A stretch of 64,000 bases of DNA. Origin: Sphingomonas_L flavalba_A (lineage in GTDB: Bacteria > Pseudomonadota > Alphaproteobacteria > Sphingomonadales > Sphingomonadaceae). The notes beneath the pieces were generated by a model. It had not been told where the DNA came from and made no database searches. It was given only the letters and a program-made list of their open reading frames with translations. The stretch lies in contig NZ_CP180208.1 in the NCBI RefSeq assembly GCF_047553045.1, positions 1,736,001 to 1,800,000 on the forward strand. The letters run 5' to 3'. Of this stretch, positions 1 to 8,362 are shown piece by piece; positions within the stretch are counted from its first letter, which is position 1, and each line of letters begins with the position of its first letter. The translations under genes and the position numbers were made by a program.

Positions 1-1
1 C

Positions 2-1039
2 GGCCTCGGCACACTGCTCAGCGAAACGGTGTCGCGCGCGTCGATGGAACTGTATTTCCGCGAACGGCTTCCCTGGCGGATCGGTCTGGTGCAGCTTGCC
101 GCCGGGCCGTCGGTCGTCGCCTATGTCCACGCCGCCTGCCCGGCCGCGCCGGCCGAGGTGCGGGTGGAGGTGGCGCTCGACCGCGCCGGCATGGCCGTTC
201 TCGTCGCGATGCCGCGCGATGCGGCCGCAACTCTGGCGGAGGACCCGCACTTGCACGACATGACCTGCGACCCGACGCACCGCAAAATCCTGGTCACCGA
301 CGGCAAGTCGGACGTCGGCCAGGCGATGGTCCGCGCCCTCGCCGCCGCCGGCGCCAGCCAGCTCTGGGTCGGCCATGCCGAACCGTGGAAGCAGCCCCCC
401 GGCTTCGCCGCCCTCGCCGATCTGCCGCAGGTGACTTTGGTGCCGCTCGACGTGACCGACGGCCAGTCGGTCACCGAACTGGCCGGGGTGATCGGCGGCA
501 AGGTCGACATCGTCGTCAACACCGCCGACCACCACCGCACCTACGGCATCGCCGGCCGGCGCGGGGTGGAAACCGCGCAGGCGGAAATGGACGTCAACTA
601 TTTCGGCCTGCTCCGCCTTGCCCAGTCCTTCGGTCCCGCGCTGCGCGGCCGGGCGGCGGACGGGGCTGCCGGCGCCGTCGCCTGGGTCAACATCCTGTCG
701 ATCTTCGCCATCGCCAACTTCCCGCCTCACGGCACCTATTCGGCGGCGCAGGCGGCGGCGCTGTCGCTCGCCCAGTGCCTGCGCGCGGAAATGCGCCCGG
801 CCGGCATCCGCGTCATAAACGTCTTTCCCGGCCCGGTCGACGAGGCGTGGAACCAGCTGGTCCTGCCGCCGAAGATCGCGCCAAAGGGGCTGGCCGATGC
901 CGTCGTCAAGGCGCTGAAGGCGACGGTCGAGGATGTCTATCCCGATCCGGTGGCGCGCGACTGGCTGGAACGCTGGCGCGCCGACCCCAAGACCCTTGAA
1001 CGCGAACTGATGGCGGCATCGCCGTCAAGCGCCGGCTGA
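2..1039 (+). CDS. DUF35-type OB-fold fused to SDR-like domain (5'-partial)
   Basis: The open frame runs to the left edge with no stop, so the N-terminus is missing; 345 residues are visible. The first ~80 residues resemble the OB-fold half of DUF35 proteins, acyl-CoA-binding partners of thiolases and retro-aldolases. A short-chain dehydrogenase/reductase domain follows from about residue 96 (glycine-rich VTDGKSDVGQ) to the end. The SDR catalytic signature is damaged: the usual YxxxK is Y-S-A-A-Q (Tyr codon 737-739, Gln codon 749-751) and the NNAG motif reads VNTAD. It may therefore be a scaffold or binding domain rather than an oxidoreductase. An in-frame GTG at 29 is an internal codon, not a convincing start. 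It is followed 16 bp later by a cyclase and then a CoA ligase on the same strand, which suggests acyl-CoA catabolism. Confidence 0.7.
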   Translation, partial: GLGTLLSETVSRASMELYFRERLPWRIGLVQLAAGPSVVAYVHAACPAAPAEVRVEVALDRAGMAVLVAMPRDAAATLAEDPHLHDMTCDPTHRKILVTDGKSDVGQAMVRALAAAGASQLWVGHAEPWKQPPGFAALADLPQVTLVPLDVTDGQSVTELAGVIGGKVDIVVNTADHHRTYGIAGRRGVETAQAEMDVNYFGLLRLAQSFGPALRGRAADGAAGAVAWVNILSIFAIANFPPHGTYSAAQAAALSLAQCLRAEMRPAGIRVINVFPGPVDEAWNQLVLPPKIAPKGLADAVVKALKATVEDVYPDPVARDWLERWRADPKTLERELMAASPSSAG

Positions 1040-1055
1040 CAGAGCGGGGATTGCC

Positions 1056-1844
1056 ATGACGACGGACGCATTGACCGGTTTCGCCGCCGCGCTGGCGGCA
1101 GGACAGATCCGCATCGTCGATCTGACCCAGACGCTGACGCCGGATTTCCCGCAGATCGGCCTGCCGCCGGAAATGGGCCAGAGCCGCCCGTTCCGGCTGG
1201 AGGAAGTGTCGCATTATGACGAACGCGGGCCAAGCTGGTACTGGAACAACTTCTCCTGCGGCGAACATAGCGGCACCCATTTCGACGCGCCGATCCACTG
1301 GATCACCGGCCGCAACCTGCCGAACAACGCGACGGACACGATCCCGGTCGCCGATTTCGTCGCCCCCGCCTGCGTCGTCGATTGCTCCGCCGAAAGCGCC
1401 CGCGACGCCGACTATCTGCTGACCGTCGACCGGCTGACCGCGTGGGAAGCGGAGCATGGCCGCATCCCGGCGGGCAGCTGGGTACTGATGCGGACCGACT
1501 GGTCGAAACGCACCGATCCCGCCGCCTACCAGAATTACGATGAAGTCGGCCAGCACACCCCCGGCCCCGACGTCGACGCCGTCCGCTTCCTGGTCGACGA
1601 ACGCGGCGTCATCGGCTTCGGCACGGAAACGATCGGCACCGACGCCGGCCAGGCCGCCCATTTCACCCCGCCCTACCCCTGCCATACCTTCATGCACGGC
1701 GCCGGCCGCTACGGTCTGCAATGCCTCGCCAATCTCGACCAGCTCCCGCCGACCGGCGCGCTGATCGTCGCCGCGCCGCTGAAGATCCAGCGGGGCAGCG
1801 GCAGCCCATTGCGCGTCCTCGCGCTGATCGCCAACGGAGCCTGA
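1056..1844 (+). CDS. cyclase family protein (kynurenine formamidase-like metal hydrolase)
   Basis: A 262-residue member of the cyclase family (PF04199), which includes bacterial kynurenine formamidases and isatin hydrolases. Members hydrolyse amide or lactam bonds, or open rings, using a metal centre. The family metal motif HxGTHxDxPxH is intact as HSGTHFDAPIHW at about residues 70-81. The N-terminal IVDLTQTLTPDFP is also typical. No signal peptide is seen, so it is probably cytoplasmic. It lies 16 bp after the DUF35/SDR gene and 4 bp before the acyl-CoA ligase, so it is likely a step of the same pathway. No tryptophan-degradation genes are nearby, so a true formamidase role is not supported; ring hydrolysis of the cluster substrate is an inference. 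Confidence 0.85.
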   Translation: MTTDALTGFAAALAAGQIRIVDLTQTLTPDFPQIGLPPEMGQSRPFRLEEVSHYDERGPSWYWNNFSCGEHSGTHFDAPIHWITGRNLPNNATDTIPVADFVAPACVVDCSAESARDADYLLTVDRLTAWEAEHGRIPAGSWVLMRTDWSKRTDPAAYQNYDEVGQHTPGPDVDAVRFLVDERGVIGFGTETIGTDAGQAAHFTPPYPCHTFMHGAGRYGLQCLANLDQLPPTGALIVAAPLKIQRGSGSPLRVLALIANGA

Positions 1845-1848
1845 CGCC

Positions 1849-3459
1849 ATGCCTTCATCCGCGCCCGCCCCCGCGCCGGCTTTCGCCCCCGCCGACCGTA
1901 CGCTGCCGGTCATGCTGCAACGGCAGGCGGCGCGCTATGGCGACAAACGCCTGTTCGTCACCGACGAAGGCACGTGGAGCTATGCGGACGCGCTCGCCGT
2001 CGCCGCCCGCGCCGCCGCAACGCTCGCCGCCGCCGGGGTCCGGCGCGGCGACCGCGTCGCCATCCTCTGCGGCAACCGCATCGCTTTCCTCGAAATGGTC
2101 ATCGGCTGCGCCTGGCTCGGCGCCGTCCATGTCCCGATCAACACCGCGTCGAAGGGGCCGCAGGTCCAGTATATCCTCGGCAATTGCGGCGCACGCCTGC
2201 TGGTGATCGAGGACGAACTGCTGTCGGCGCTCGACGTCGCCGACCTGTCCGCCCTGCCGCTGGAGGCGATCTGGGTGGTCGGCGCCGCCCCCGCCGATGA
2301 AATTCAGGGTCGCCCCTGCCGCGCCTACGCGCTCGGCACCGACGAGGTCGCCGCCGCGCCGGTCCGGCCGGGCGACACGATGGCGATCCTCTACACCTCC
2401 GGCACCACCGGCCCGTCGAAGGGGGTGTGCTGCCCGCAGGCGCAATATTTCTGGTGGGGCACGCTGTCGGCGCAAGCGCTCGGCGTCGTCGAAGACGACG
2501 TGCTGATGACGACGCTGCCGCTGTTCCACATCAACGCGCTCAACACCTTCGCCCAGGCGCTGATCGCCGGCGCGACGATGGTGCTCGAACGGCGCTTCTC
2601 GGCCTCCGGTTTCTGGCCGGCGACGGTGAAGCACGGCGCCACCGTCGCCTATCTGCTCGGCGCGATGGTGCCGATCCTGCTGTCGCGTGAGCCGAGCGCG
2701 GCGGAACGCGAACACCGGGTGCGGATCGCGCTCGGGCCCGGCGTCCCTGCCAATCTCCATGCCACCTTCATGGATCGCACCGGCGTCGCCCTGCTCGAAG
2801 CCTATGGGTCGACCGAGACCAACTTCGTCATCGGCCGCGGCATCGCCGACCAGAGGCTGGAGACGATGGGCCGGCTGCGCGACGGCTTCACCGCCCGCGT
2901 CGTCGATGCAGAGGACAACGAACTGCCGGCCGGCGAGGCGGGTGAACTGGTGCTGCGCGCCGACGAACCTTTCGCCTTCGCCACCGGCTATTTCAACATG
3001 GACGACAAGACGGTCGAGGCGTGGCGCAATCTGTGGTTCCACACCGGCGACCGGGTGGTCCGCGACGGCGACGGCTATTTCAAGTTCGTCGACCGGATCA
3101 AGGACGCCATCCGTCGCCGCGGCGAGAACATCTCGTCCTACGAGGTCGAACAGGTGCTGCTCAGCCACCCCGACGTGGCGGAAGCCGCCGTCTACCCGGT
3201 CCAGTCCGAACTGGCGGAAGATGAGGTGATGGCGGCGATCATCCGCCGTCCCGGCACCAGCTTCGACGGGGCGGAACTGCTCAAATTCTGCGAGACGCGC
3301 CTGCCCTATTTCGCGGTGCCGCGCTACCTGCTGTTCCCGGCGGACCTGCCACGCACCGAAAACGGCAAGGTCCAGAAATACAAGCTGCGCGAACAAGGCG
3401 TCACCCCGGACGCCTGGGACCGCGAAGCCCACGGCTACAAGCTCGAACGCCGCCGCTGA
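1849..3459 (+). CDS. ATP-dependent acyl-CoA synthetase (ANL superfamily)
   Basis: A 536-residue AMP-forming acyl/aryl-CoA ligase. It activates a carboxylic acid with ATP to an acyl-adenylate and then to the CoA thioester. The P-loop-like motif reads YTSGTTGPSKGV around residues 182-193. The A5 region AYGSTETN and the hinge/A8 region TGDRVVRDGDGYFKFVDRIKD are present, followed by RRGENISSYEVE. A C-terminal catalytic lysine is expected in ENGKVQKYKLRE. The length matches the family. The ATG at 1849 has GGAG about 8 nt upstream, inside the end of the cyclase gene. It resembles crotonobetaine/carnitine-CoA ligase-like enzymes, but the substrate cannot be read from sequence. It probably supplies the CoA ester used by the acyl-CoA dehydrogenases encoded a few kb away. 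Confidence 0.9.
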   Translation: MPSSAPAPAPAFAPADRTLPVMLQRQAARYGDKRLFVTDEGTWSYADALAVAARAAATLAAAGVRRGDRVAILCGNRIAFLEMVIGCAWLGAVHVPINTASKGPQVQYILGNCGARLLVIEDELLSALDVADLSALPLEAIWVVGAAPADEIQGRPCRAYALGTDEVAAAPVRPGDTMAILYTSGTTGPSKGVCCPQAQYFWWGTLSAQALGVVEDDVLMTTLPLFHINALNTFAQALIAGATMVLERRFSASGFWPATVKHGATVAYLLGAMVPILLSREPSAAEREHRVRIALGPGVPANLHATFMDRTGVALLEAYGSTETNFVIGRGIADQRLETMGRLRDGFTARVVDAEDNELPAGEAGELVLRADEPFAFATGYFNMDDKTVEAWRNLWFHTGDRVVRDGDGYFKFVDRIKDAIRRRGENISSYEVEQVLLSHPDVAEAAVYPVQSELAEDEVMAAIIRRPGTSFDGAELLKFCETRLPYFAVPRYLLFPADLPRTENGKVQKYKLREQGVTPDAWDREAHGYKLERRR

Positions 3460-3473
3460 AACGCTCCCTGTTC

Positions 3474-3520
3474 CCGCGCCTCCCGCCACCGCCCCCCCCC
3501 CTACGGGGCGAGAGGCGCGG
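3474..3520. terminator. inverted repeat between convergent genes (possible bidirectional terminator)
   Basis: CCGCGCCTC (3474-3482) and GAGGCGCGG (3512-3520) form a perfect 9-bp stem. A C10 run (3492-3501) facing GGGG can extend pairing in the loop. It sits between the stop of the ligase gene (+) and the stop of the PEP-CTERM gene (-). There is no U-tract on either side, so termination is inferred from position and structure only. Confidence 0.4.
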
Positions 3521-3528
3521 CGGCCGGC

Positions 3529-4092
3529 TTAGCCGTAGGTGACGACGGCGCGGCGTCGGCGCCCGCGCATCGCCGTGCCGACCAGCGCGAACCCCGCGAT
3601 CAGCATGGCCCAGCCGGCCGGCTCCGGCACCGCCGCGCCCCCCGGCGGCGTTGCCGAAATCACCAGCCGGGTCTGCGTCGGCTGCGGCCTCGTGCTCGAC
3701 GGCAATTTCTGCGTCGTGAAATTGAATGTGCCAAGTTTGAAGGTCGGGCTTGTCGTCGGGCCGGTGAACAGATCGATCGCCAGCAACGAAAACAGCAACG
3801 TGCCTCCCAGAGCGGCGCGCAAGCCGCCGCCTGTGCTTGCCGGATAGAAGATGACGTTGCCATTTGTCGATGTGACGCCGTTTGACGTGATCGATACGTT
3901 GAAGATACGAAAATACGGCCAGATGCTCGTGTCCGCCAGGAAATCCGATCCGTAGACCGCCGCCGACGGGTTCGCGTCCAATGCGAAACTGGCCTCGTAA
4001 TCGCCTGAAACCGTGAAATAATACGTGTCGGCATGGGCCGGCACGGCAATGGCGCCGGCGGACGCGGCCAATGCAACCAGGTATGACTTCAT
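3529..4092 (-). CDS. PEPxxWA-CTERM sorting domain-containing protein
   Basis: A secreted protein of 187 residues. It has an N-terminal signal peptide (MKSYLVALAASAGAIAVPAHA). The C-terminus holds the sortable tripartite tail: PEPAGWA, a hydrophobic segment (MLIAGFALVGTAM) and a basic cluster (RGRRRR). This variant of PEP-CTERM is common in sphingomonads and is the substrate of an exosortase, giving export linked to the cell surface or extracellular polysaccharide. No exosortase gene is in the window. The middle ~130 residues match no family I recognise. The ATG at 4092 is preferred because GGGGGAAG lies just upstream and the signal peptide begins there; an upstream ATG at 4128 would add 12 residues before it. 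Confidence 0.85.
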   Translation of the reverse strand: MKSYLVALAASAGAIAVPAHADTYYFTVSGDYEASFALDANPSAAVYGSDFLADTSIWPYFRIFNVSITSNGVTSTNGNVIFYPASTGGGLRAALGGTLLFSLLAIDLFTGPTTSPTFKLGTFNFTTQKLPSSTRPQPTQTRLVISATPPGGAAVPEPAGWAMLIAGFALVGTAMRGRRRRAVVTYG

Positions 4093-4152
4093 TGCTTCCC
4101 CCACTAAGGTGAAGGGGGCGTTTATCATTCCGGCTTTGCCGCGCGTCTCACA

Positions 4153-5115
4153 TCACTGGCCCGGCCGTCTCCGCGCGGCGGCACGCCAGGCGCGCGGCGA
4201 CATGCCATAGCTGTGCCGGAATGCACGGCTGAACGCCGCCGCGCTGCGATAACCGCACATGTTGGCGGCCTGTTCGATCGCGCCGTCGCCCCGCGCCGCG
4301 ATCATCGCCTTGGCTCGTTCCAGCCGGATACCGCGCACCATCTCCCCCACTCTCAGCCCCTGCCGGGCGAAAACCCGGTAGAGATGCGCGCGCGAACAGC
4401 CGATCCGGGCGGCGATCGCGGCCGCGCTCAGATCGCCGTCGGCCGCATGGCGCTCGGCGATGCCCCGCGCGGCGGCAACCAGCGCGACATCGGACAACAG
4501 TTCTTCCTCCGGTCGTTCCGCGCCAAGCTGGCGCAGGCAGCCGAGCGCCAGTTGTGTCGCGGCTGAAACGCCGGCATCCATCTCCGCGCGCGACAGCCGG
4601 TCGCCATACCGATGCATCTGTTCCAGATGGGCGTGCAGCACCGCGCCCAGCGGCACCCCGTCAAGCGCGACGACACCGCCGCGCTGCGGCAACGGGTTAC
4701 CACCCACCATCCGCGCCACCATCCCGCGCGGAACGCTCAGGTAAACATGGTCATGCCGTGTCGCGCCGGTTTCGGTCACCGCCGTCTGACTGGCATCCAT
4801 CACGACCAGTCCGTTCTCCCGGCCCAGCATCACCACGTTATCATGGCCCGCCCGCAACCGGACCGTGCCGTCCAGGATAATCGAAAACAGCAGCTGGTCC
4901 GCCCAGCCTCGCCCGAAACGGCAGCGCGTATTGGCGCTTTGCGAATGGCCGAGCAGCACCCCGTCGTCCATCGACCAGAACCGCAACTTGGCGGCATAGG
5001 CATCGCGCCCGGCGGGATCAATCAGCGACAGATCAAGCCCGGCATGCAGCGCGCGCCAGAAGTCGAAACGCTGCCCGGCCGCCACCTCCGCCGTATCAAC
5101 GCGGGCAAAGCCCAT
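4153..5115 (-). CDS. AraC family transcriptional regulator
   Basis: A 320-residue regulator. Its N-terminal ~190 residues look like the AraC_binding_2 sensor type (FDFWRALHAGLDLSLIDPAG near the start). The last ~100 residues form a paired helix-turn-helix AraC domain, with helix 1 around LSAAAIAARIGCSRAHLYRVF and the second at QAANMCGYRSAAAFSRAFRHSYGMSP. These proteins usually activate nearby catabolic genes when bound to a pathway metabolite. GGAGGAG lies about 4 nt upstream of the ATG at 5115. The gene sits between the ligase group and the acyl-CoA dehydrogenase genes, so it is a plausible local regulator of that catabolism; the ligand is unknown. Confidence 0.9.
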   Translation of the reverse strand: MGFARVDTAEVAAGQRFDFWRALHAGLDLSLIDPAGRDAYAAKLRFWSMDDGVLLGHSQSANTRCRFGRGWADQLLFSIILDGTVRLRAGHDNVVMLGRENGLVVMDASQTAVTETGATRHDHVYLSVPRGMVARMVGGNPLPQRGGVVALDGVPLGAVLHAHLEQMHRYGDRLSRAEMDAGVSAATQLALGCLRQLGAERPEEELLSDVALVAAARGIAERHAADGDLSAAAIAARIGCSRAHLYRVFARQGLRVGEMVRGIRLERAKAMIAARGDGAIEQAANMCGYRSAAAFSRAFRHSYGMSPRAWRAAARRRPGQ

Positions 5116-5293
5116 GCATCTCCTCCTACCCCGGTTTCACGCCGCCGGCGCTCCCCGGCACAGGGTTTCTAAGCCGCTGGCCGGCCAACGTGCAACCGCT
5201 CCCCCCGCGTCGCCGCATCATTCTGGCACAGCCGGAGCGATGGAATGTTCATGCGTGCCCAATGGCTTGCGCGCCTTCGCCCCGCAACAGGCG

Positions 5294-7110
5294 CTAATAG
5301 GCCAGCGCGCAACCGTCGGCGCGCATCTCGCTGGCGGCGGCGTAGACGCGGCCGCCGGCCCGCTCCAGCCATTCGACGCATTCGTAGCGGCCGTAGCCAC
5401 CCGGCGCCTCGGCAATCTTCCAGCCCATTGCCGCCAGCTTCGCCTGCGTTTCCGCCGGCACGCCGGTTTCCAGGTTCAGCACGCCGGTCGGCGACGCCTT
5501 CTCCTCAGCCCCGTCCTCGCCCATCACTTCGGAAGATCCGCCGTGGTGCCAGCGCGGGCTGTCGCCGGCCGCCTGCACGTCCAGGTCGTAATCGATCCGG
5601 TTGGCAAGGATCTGCACCTGCCCCTGCGGCTGCATGTCGCCGCCCATCACGCCGAACGCCAGCCAGGGCTTGCCCTGCCGCGTCGCGAAGCCGGGGATGA
5701 TCGTCTGGAACGGCCGCTTGCCCGGCGCATAGACATTGGGGTGCCCGTCACGCAGCGAGAATAGCTGCCCCCGGTCCTGGAACATGAAGCCAAGCCCGTC
5801 GGCGACCAGCCCGGATCCCATGCCCCGGAAATTGGACTGGATCATCGACACCATCATGCCGTCCTTGTCGGAACAGCTGAAATAGGTGGTGTCGCCGTGG
5901 CTGGGCGCCTGCCCCGGCCGCACGTCGGTCATCAGCCGGTCGGGGCGGATCAGCTTGGCGCGCTCGGCGGCATAATCCTTCGACCCCAGCCATTCGAACG
6001 GCACCTTGGCGAATTCCGGGTCGGCGTAGTAACGGGCGCGGTCCTCATAGGCGAGGCGCTTCGCCTCCGCCTGCAGGTGGATCGACAGCGCCGACTGGAA
6101 ACCGGCGCCGCGCATGTCGAAGCGTTCGAGGATGTTCAGCATCTGCAGGGTCGCCAGCCCCTGCGTGTTCTCGCCGATCGCGTGGACGGTGACGCCGCGA
6201 TAGTCGGTGGTCAGCGGCTCGCTCCACGTCGCGCGCTGGGCGGCCATGTCGGCGCGGGTCATCCACCCGCCGATCCGCTTGAAATACGCCTCGATCGTGT
6301 CGGCGATCGGCCCGTCGTAAAAGGCATCGCGCCCACCCTTGGCGATCAGGCGGAACGTCCGCGCCAGGTCCGGGTTGCGGAATATGTCGCCTTCCGCCGG
6401 CGCCCTGCCACCGGGCGCATAGGTCGCCCGCATGTTGGCGACTTCCTCTATCCCCAGCCCCGGCCGCTGGAAATTGGCGACACCGCGCGCCAGGTAATAG
6501 GCGACGACCGGCGCGACCGGCACGCCTTCCTCCGCCATCGCGATCACTGGTTCAAACAGCTCGGCCCACGCCAGCTTGCCGTAACGCTGGTGCATCGCCC
6601 ACCAGCCGTCGACCGCGCCGGGCACCGACACCGATACCGCGCCGTAAGGCGGAAGGACGCCGTTCTTCGCCCGCGCCCGCGCCGTCTCCAGGCTCAGCCC
6701 GCGCGGGCTGCGGCCGGACACCCGGCGATCCCCTGTACCTTGCCCGCCCTCGGGTCCCAGATCAGCGCGTAGACATCGCCGCCAATGCCGTTGGCGGTCG
6801 GCTCCAGCAAGCCGAGGCAGGCGTTCATCGCGATCGCCGCGTCGACCGCCGATCCACCTTTGCGCAATATGTCGATCGCCGCCATCGTCGCGCGCGGGTG
6901 GGCGGACCCGGCAGCGCCGTTCGCCCCGAACACCGCCGATCGGCTGGCGAAATTGGCACCGACCGGCCGGTCGCCTGCACGCACGTCCAGCCGCCGCTCA
7001 TTGTCGACCGCCCCGCCCCGGCCAGCGCCCGGCGCAGCCGCCCCCCGCCCCAACACGGATGAAGCGATCGCGGCGGCGGGCACCGCGGCAAGGAAGGTAC
7101 GGCGGCGCAT
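5294..7110 (-). pseudogene. gamma-glutamyltransferase family protein, frameshifted
   Basis: Two overlapping frames together make a ~600-residue gamma-glutamyltransferase-type Ntn hydrolase. The first frame (7110 to 6694) starts with MRRRTFLAAVPAAAIASSVL, a twin-arginine-like signal, and has the family core DILRKGGSAVDAAIAMNACLGLLEP. It runs into a premature stop after GKVQGIAG. The second frame picks up exactly there (SGRSPRGLSLE, from about 6718) and continues through the autoprocessing site DTTYFSCSD to the C-terminus. Joining the frames needs one extra base, or removal of two, near 6719-6723 in a GGG stretch. Intact, it would be a periplasmic enzyme cleaving gamma-glutamyl bonds or a related acyl substrate. 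The frameshift may be a real loss or a sequencing error. Confidence 0.8.
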
Positions 7111-7189
7111 GGCATTATCCCCCTGAAATGGCGACTCGCCTAGCGTATCACCGGCACCGGGGTGGCGGAAAGGTCACCCGCCCGGCCGC

Positions 7190-8329
7190 TCACGCCGCGA
7201 TCGTCAGCGCCTCGAACCGGGCAAGATGATGGTCGATCGATCCGAACTGCCCCTCGATCATCGTCGCCCGCTTGAAATAATGGCCGATCGCCAGTTCGTC
7301 GGTCATGCCGATGCCGCCGTGGATCTGGATCGCGTTCTGCCCGACGAACCCGCACGCCTTGCCGACCTTGGCCTTGGCCTGGGACACGGCGGCGGCGCGT
7401 TCGGCCGCCGGCAGGTCCAGCTTCAACGTTGCCATCAGCGTCATGCTGACCGCCTGTTCGACCTCCATGAACATGTCGACCATCCGGTGCTGCAGCACCT
7501 GAAAATCGGCGATCGCGCGGCCGAACTGCGTGCGTTGCCGCGCATAGTCCAGCGTGCCGCGGTGGAGCATCCGCGTCACCCCGCACGCCTCGGCGCAGAC
7601 GGCGGCGGTCGCTTCGTCGACGACCTGCTCGACGATCGGCAACGCCGCGCCCTCGCCACCGATCAGCGCCTCCGCCGGCACCGCGACATTTTCGAAATGC
7701 ACTTCCGACGCGCGGAACCCGTCGACGGTCGGGTAATCGCGGCGGACGATGCCGGGCAGCCCGGCGTCGATCAGGAACAGCGAGACCCCGTCCGCCTCGC
7801 GCTGGCCGCCGCCGGTCCGCGCCGTCACCAGCAGGTGCGTCGCCCACGGCGCGGCATAGACCACCGCCTTGTGCCCGTTCAGCACCCAGCCGCCGCCGTC
7901 CCGCTTGGCGGTCGTGCGCAGGTTGGCCAGATCGTAACGCCCCTGCGGCTCGGCATAGGCGAAGGCGATGATCGCGTCGCCGGCGATGATCTCGGGGATC
8001 AGCGCATCGGCCAGCGCCCCGCCCGCCGCGTTCAGCGCGCCGCCGCCGATCACCACCGTCTGCAGGTACGGCTCGATCGCGATCGCCTCGCCCAGCTTCT
8101 CCATCACCACCAGATTGTCGACGGCATCGCCGCCCAGCCCGCCATGCGCCTCGGCGAACGGCGCGCCCAATATGCCAAGCTCCGTCGCCAGCGCCTTCCA
8201 TATGCCGGGGTCGCGCCCGCTGTCGGACGCGACAACCTTGCGCCGCCGCTCGAAATCGAAATTCTCGGTCAGGAAGCGGCCAAGCGTGTCGCGCAGCATC
8301 TCCTGCGTATCGGTATAGGTGAAATCCAT
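7190..8329 (-). CDS. acyl-CoA dehydrogenase family protein (smaller member of a pair)
   Basis: A 379-residue flavoprotein of the acyl-CoA dehydrogenase family. The N-terminal helical domain begins MDFTYTDTQEMLRDTLGRFL. The middle beta domain is more divergent than in its neighbour: the usual Y.TEP.AGSD loop reads AYAEPQGRYDLA. The C-terminal helical domain has the IQIHGGIGMTDELAIGHYFKR signature. It lies 33 bp downstream of a second dehydrogenase gene on the same strand. Such adjacent, unequal pairs form alpha2-beta2 enzymes in steroid side-chain oxidation (FadE28-FadE29 type), where only one subunit carries the catalytic base; here that is an inference. It would introduce an alpha-beta double bond into an acyl-CoA. 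Confidence 0.9.
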   Translation of the reverse strand: MDFTYTDTQEMLRDTLGRFLTENFDFERRRKVVASDSGRDPGIWKALATELGILGAPFAEAHGGLGGDAVDNLVVMEKLGEAIAIEPYLQTVVIGGGALNAAGGALADALIPEIIAGDAIIAFAYAEPQGRYDLANLRTTAKRDGGGWVLNGHKAVVYAAPWATHLLVTARTGGGQREADGVSLFLIDAGLPGIVRRDYPTVDGFRASEVHFENVAVPAEALIGGEGAALPIVEQVVDEATAAVCAEACGVTRMLHRGTLDYARQRTQFGRAIADFQVLQHRMVDMFMEVEQAVSMTLMATLKLDLPAAERAAAVSQAKAKVGKACGFVGQNAIQIHGGIGMTDELAIGHYFKRATMIEGQFGSIDHHLARFEALTIAA

Positions 8330-8362
8330 GTCAGGCCCTTTCGGCCGGGCGGACGCGCGGCG

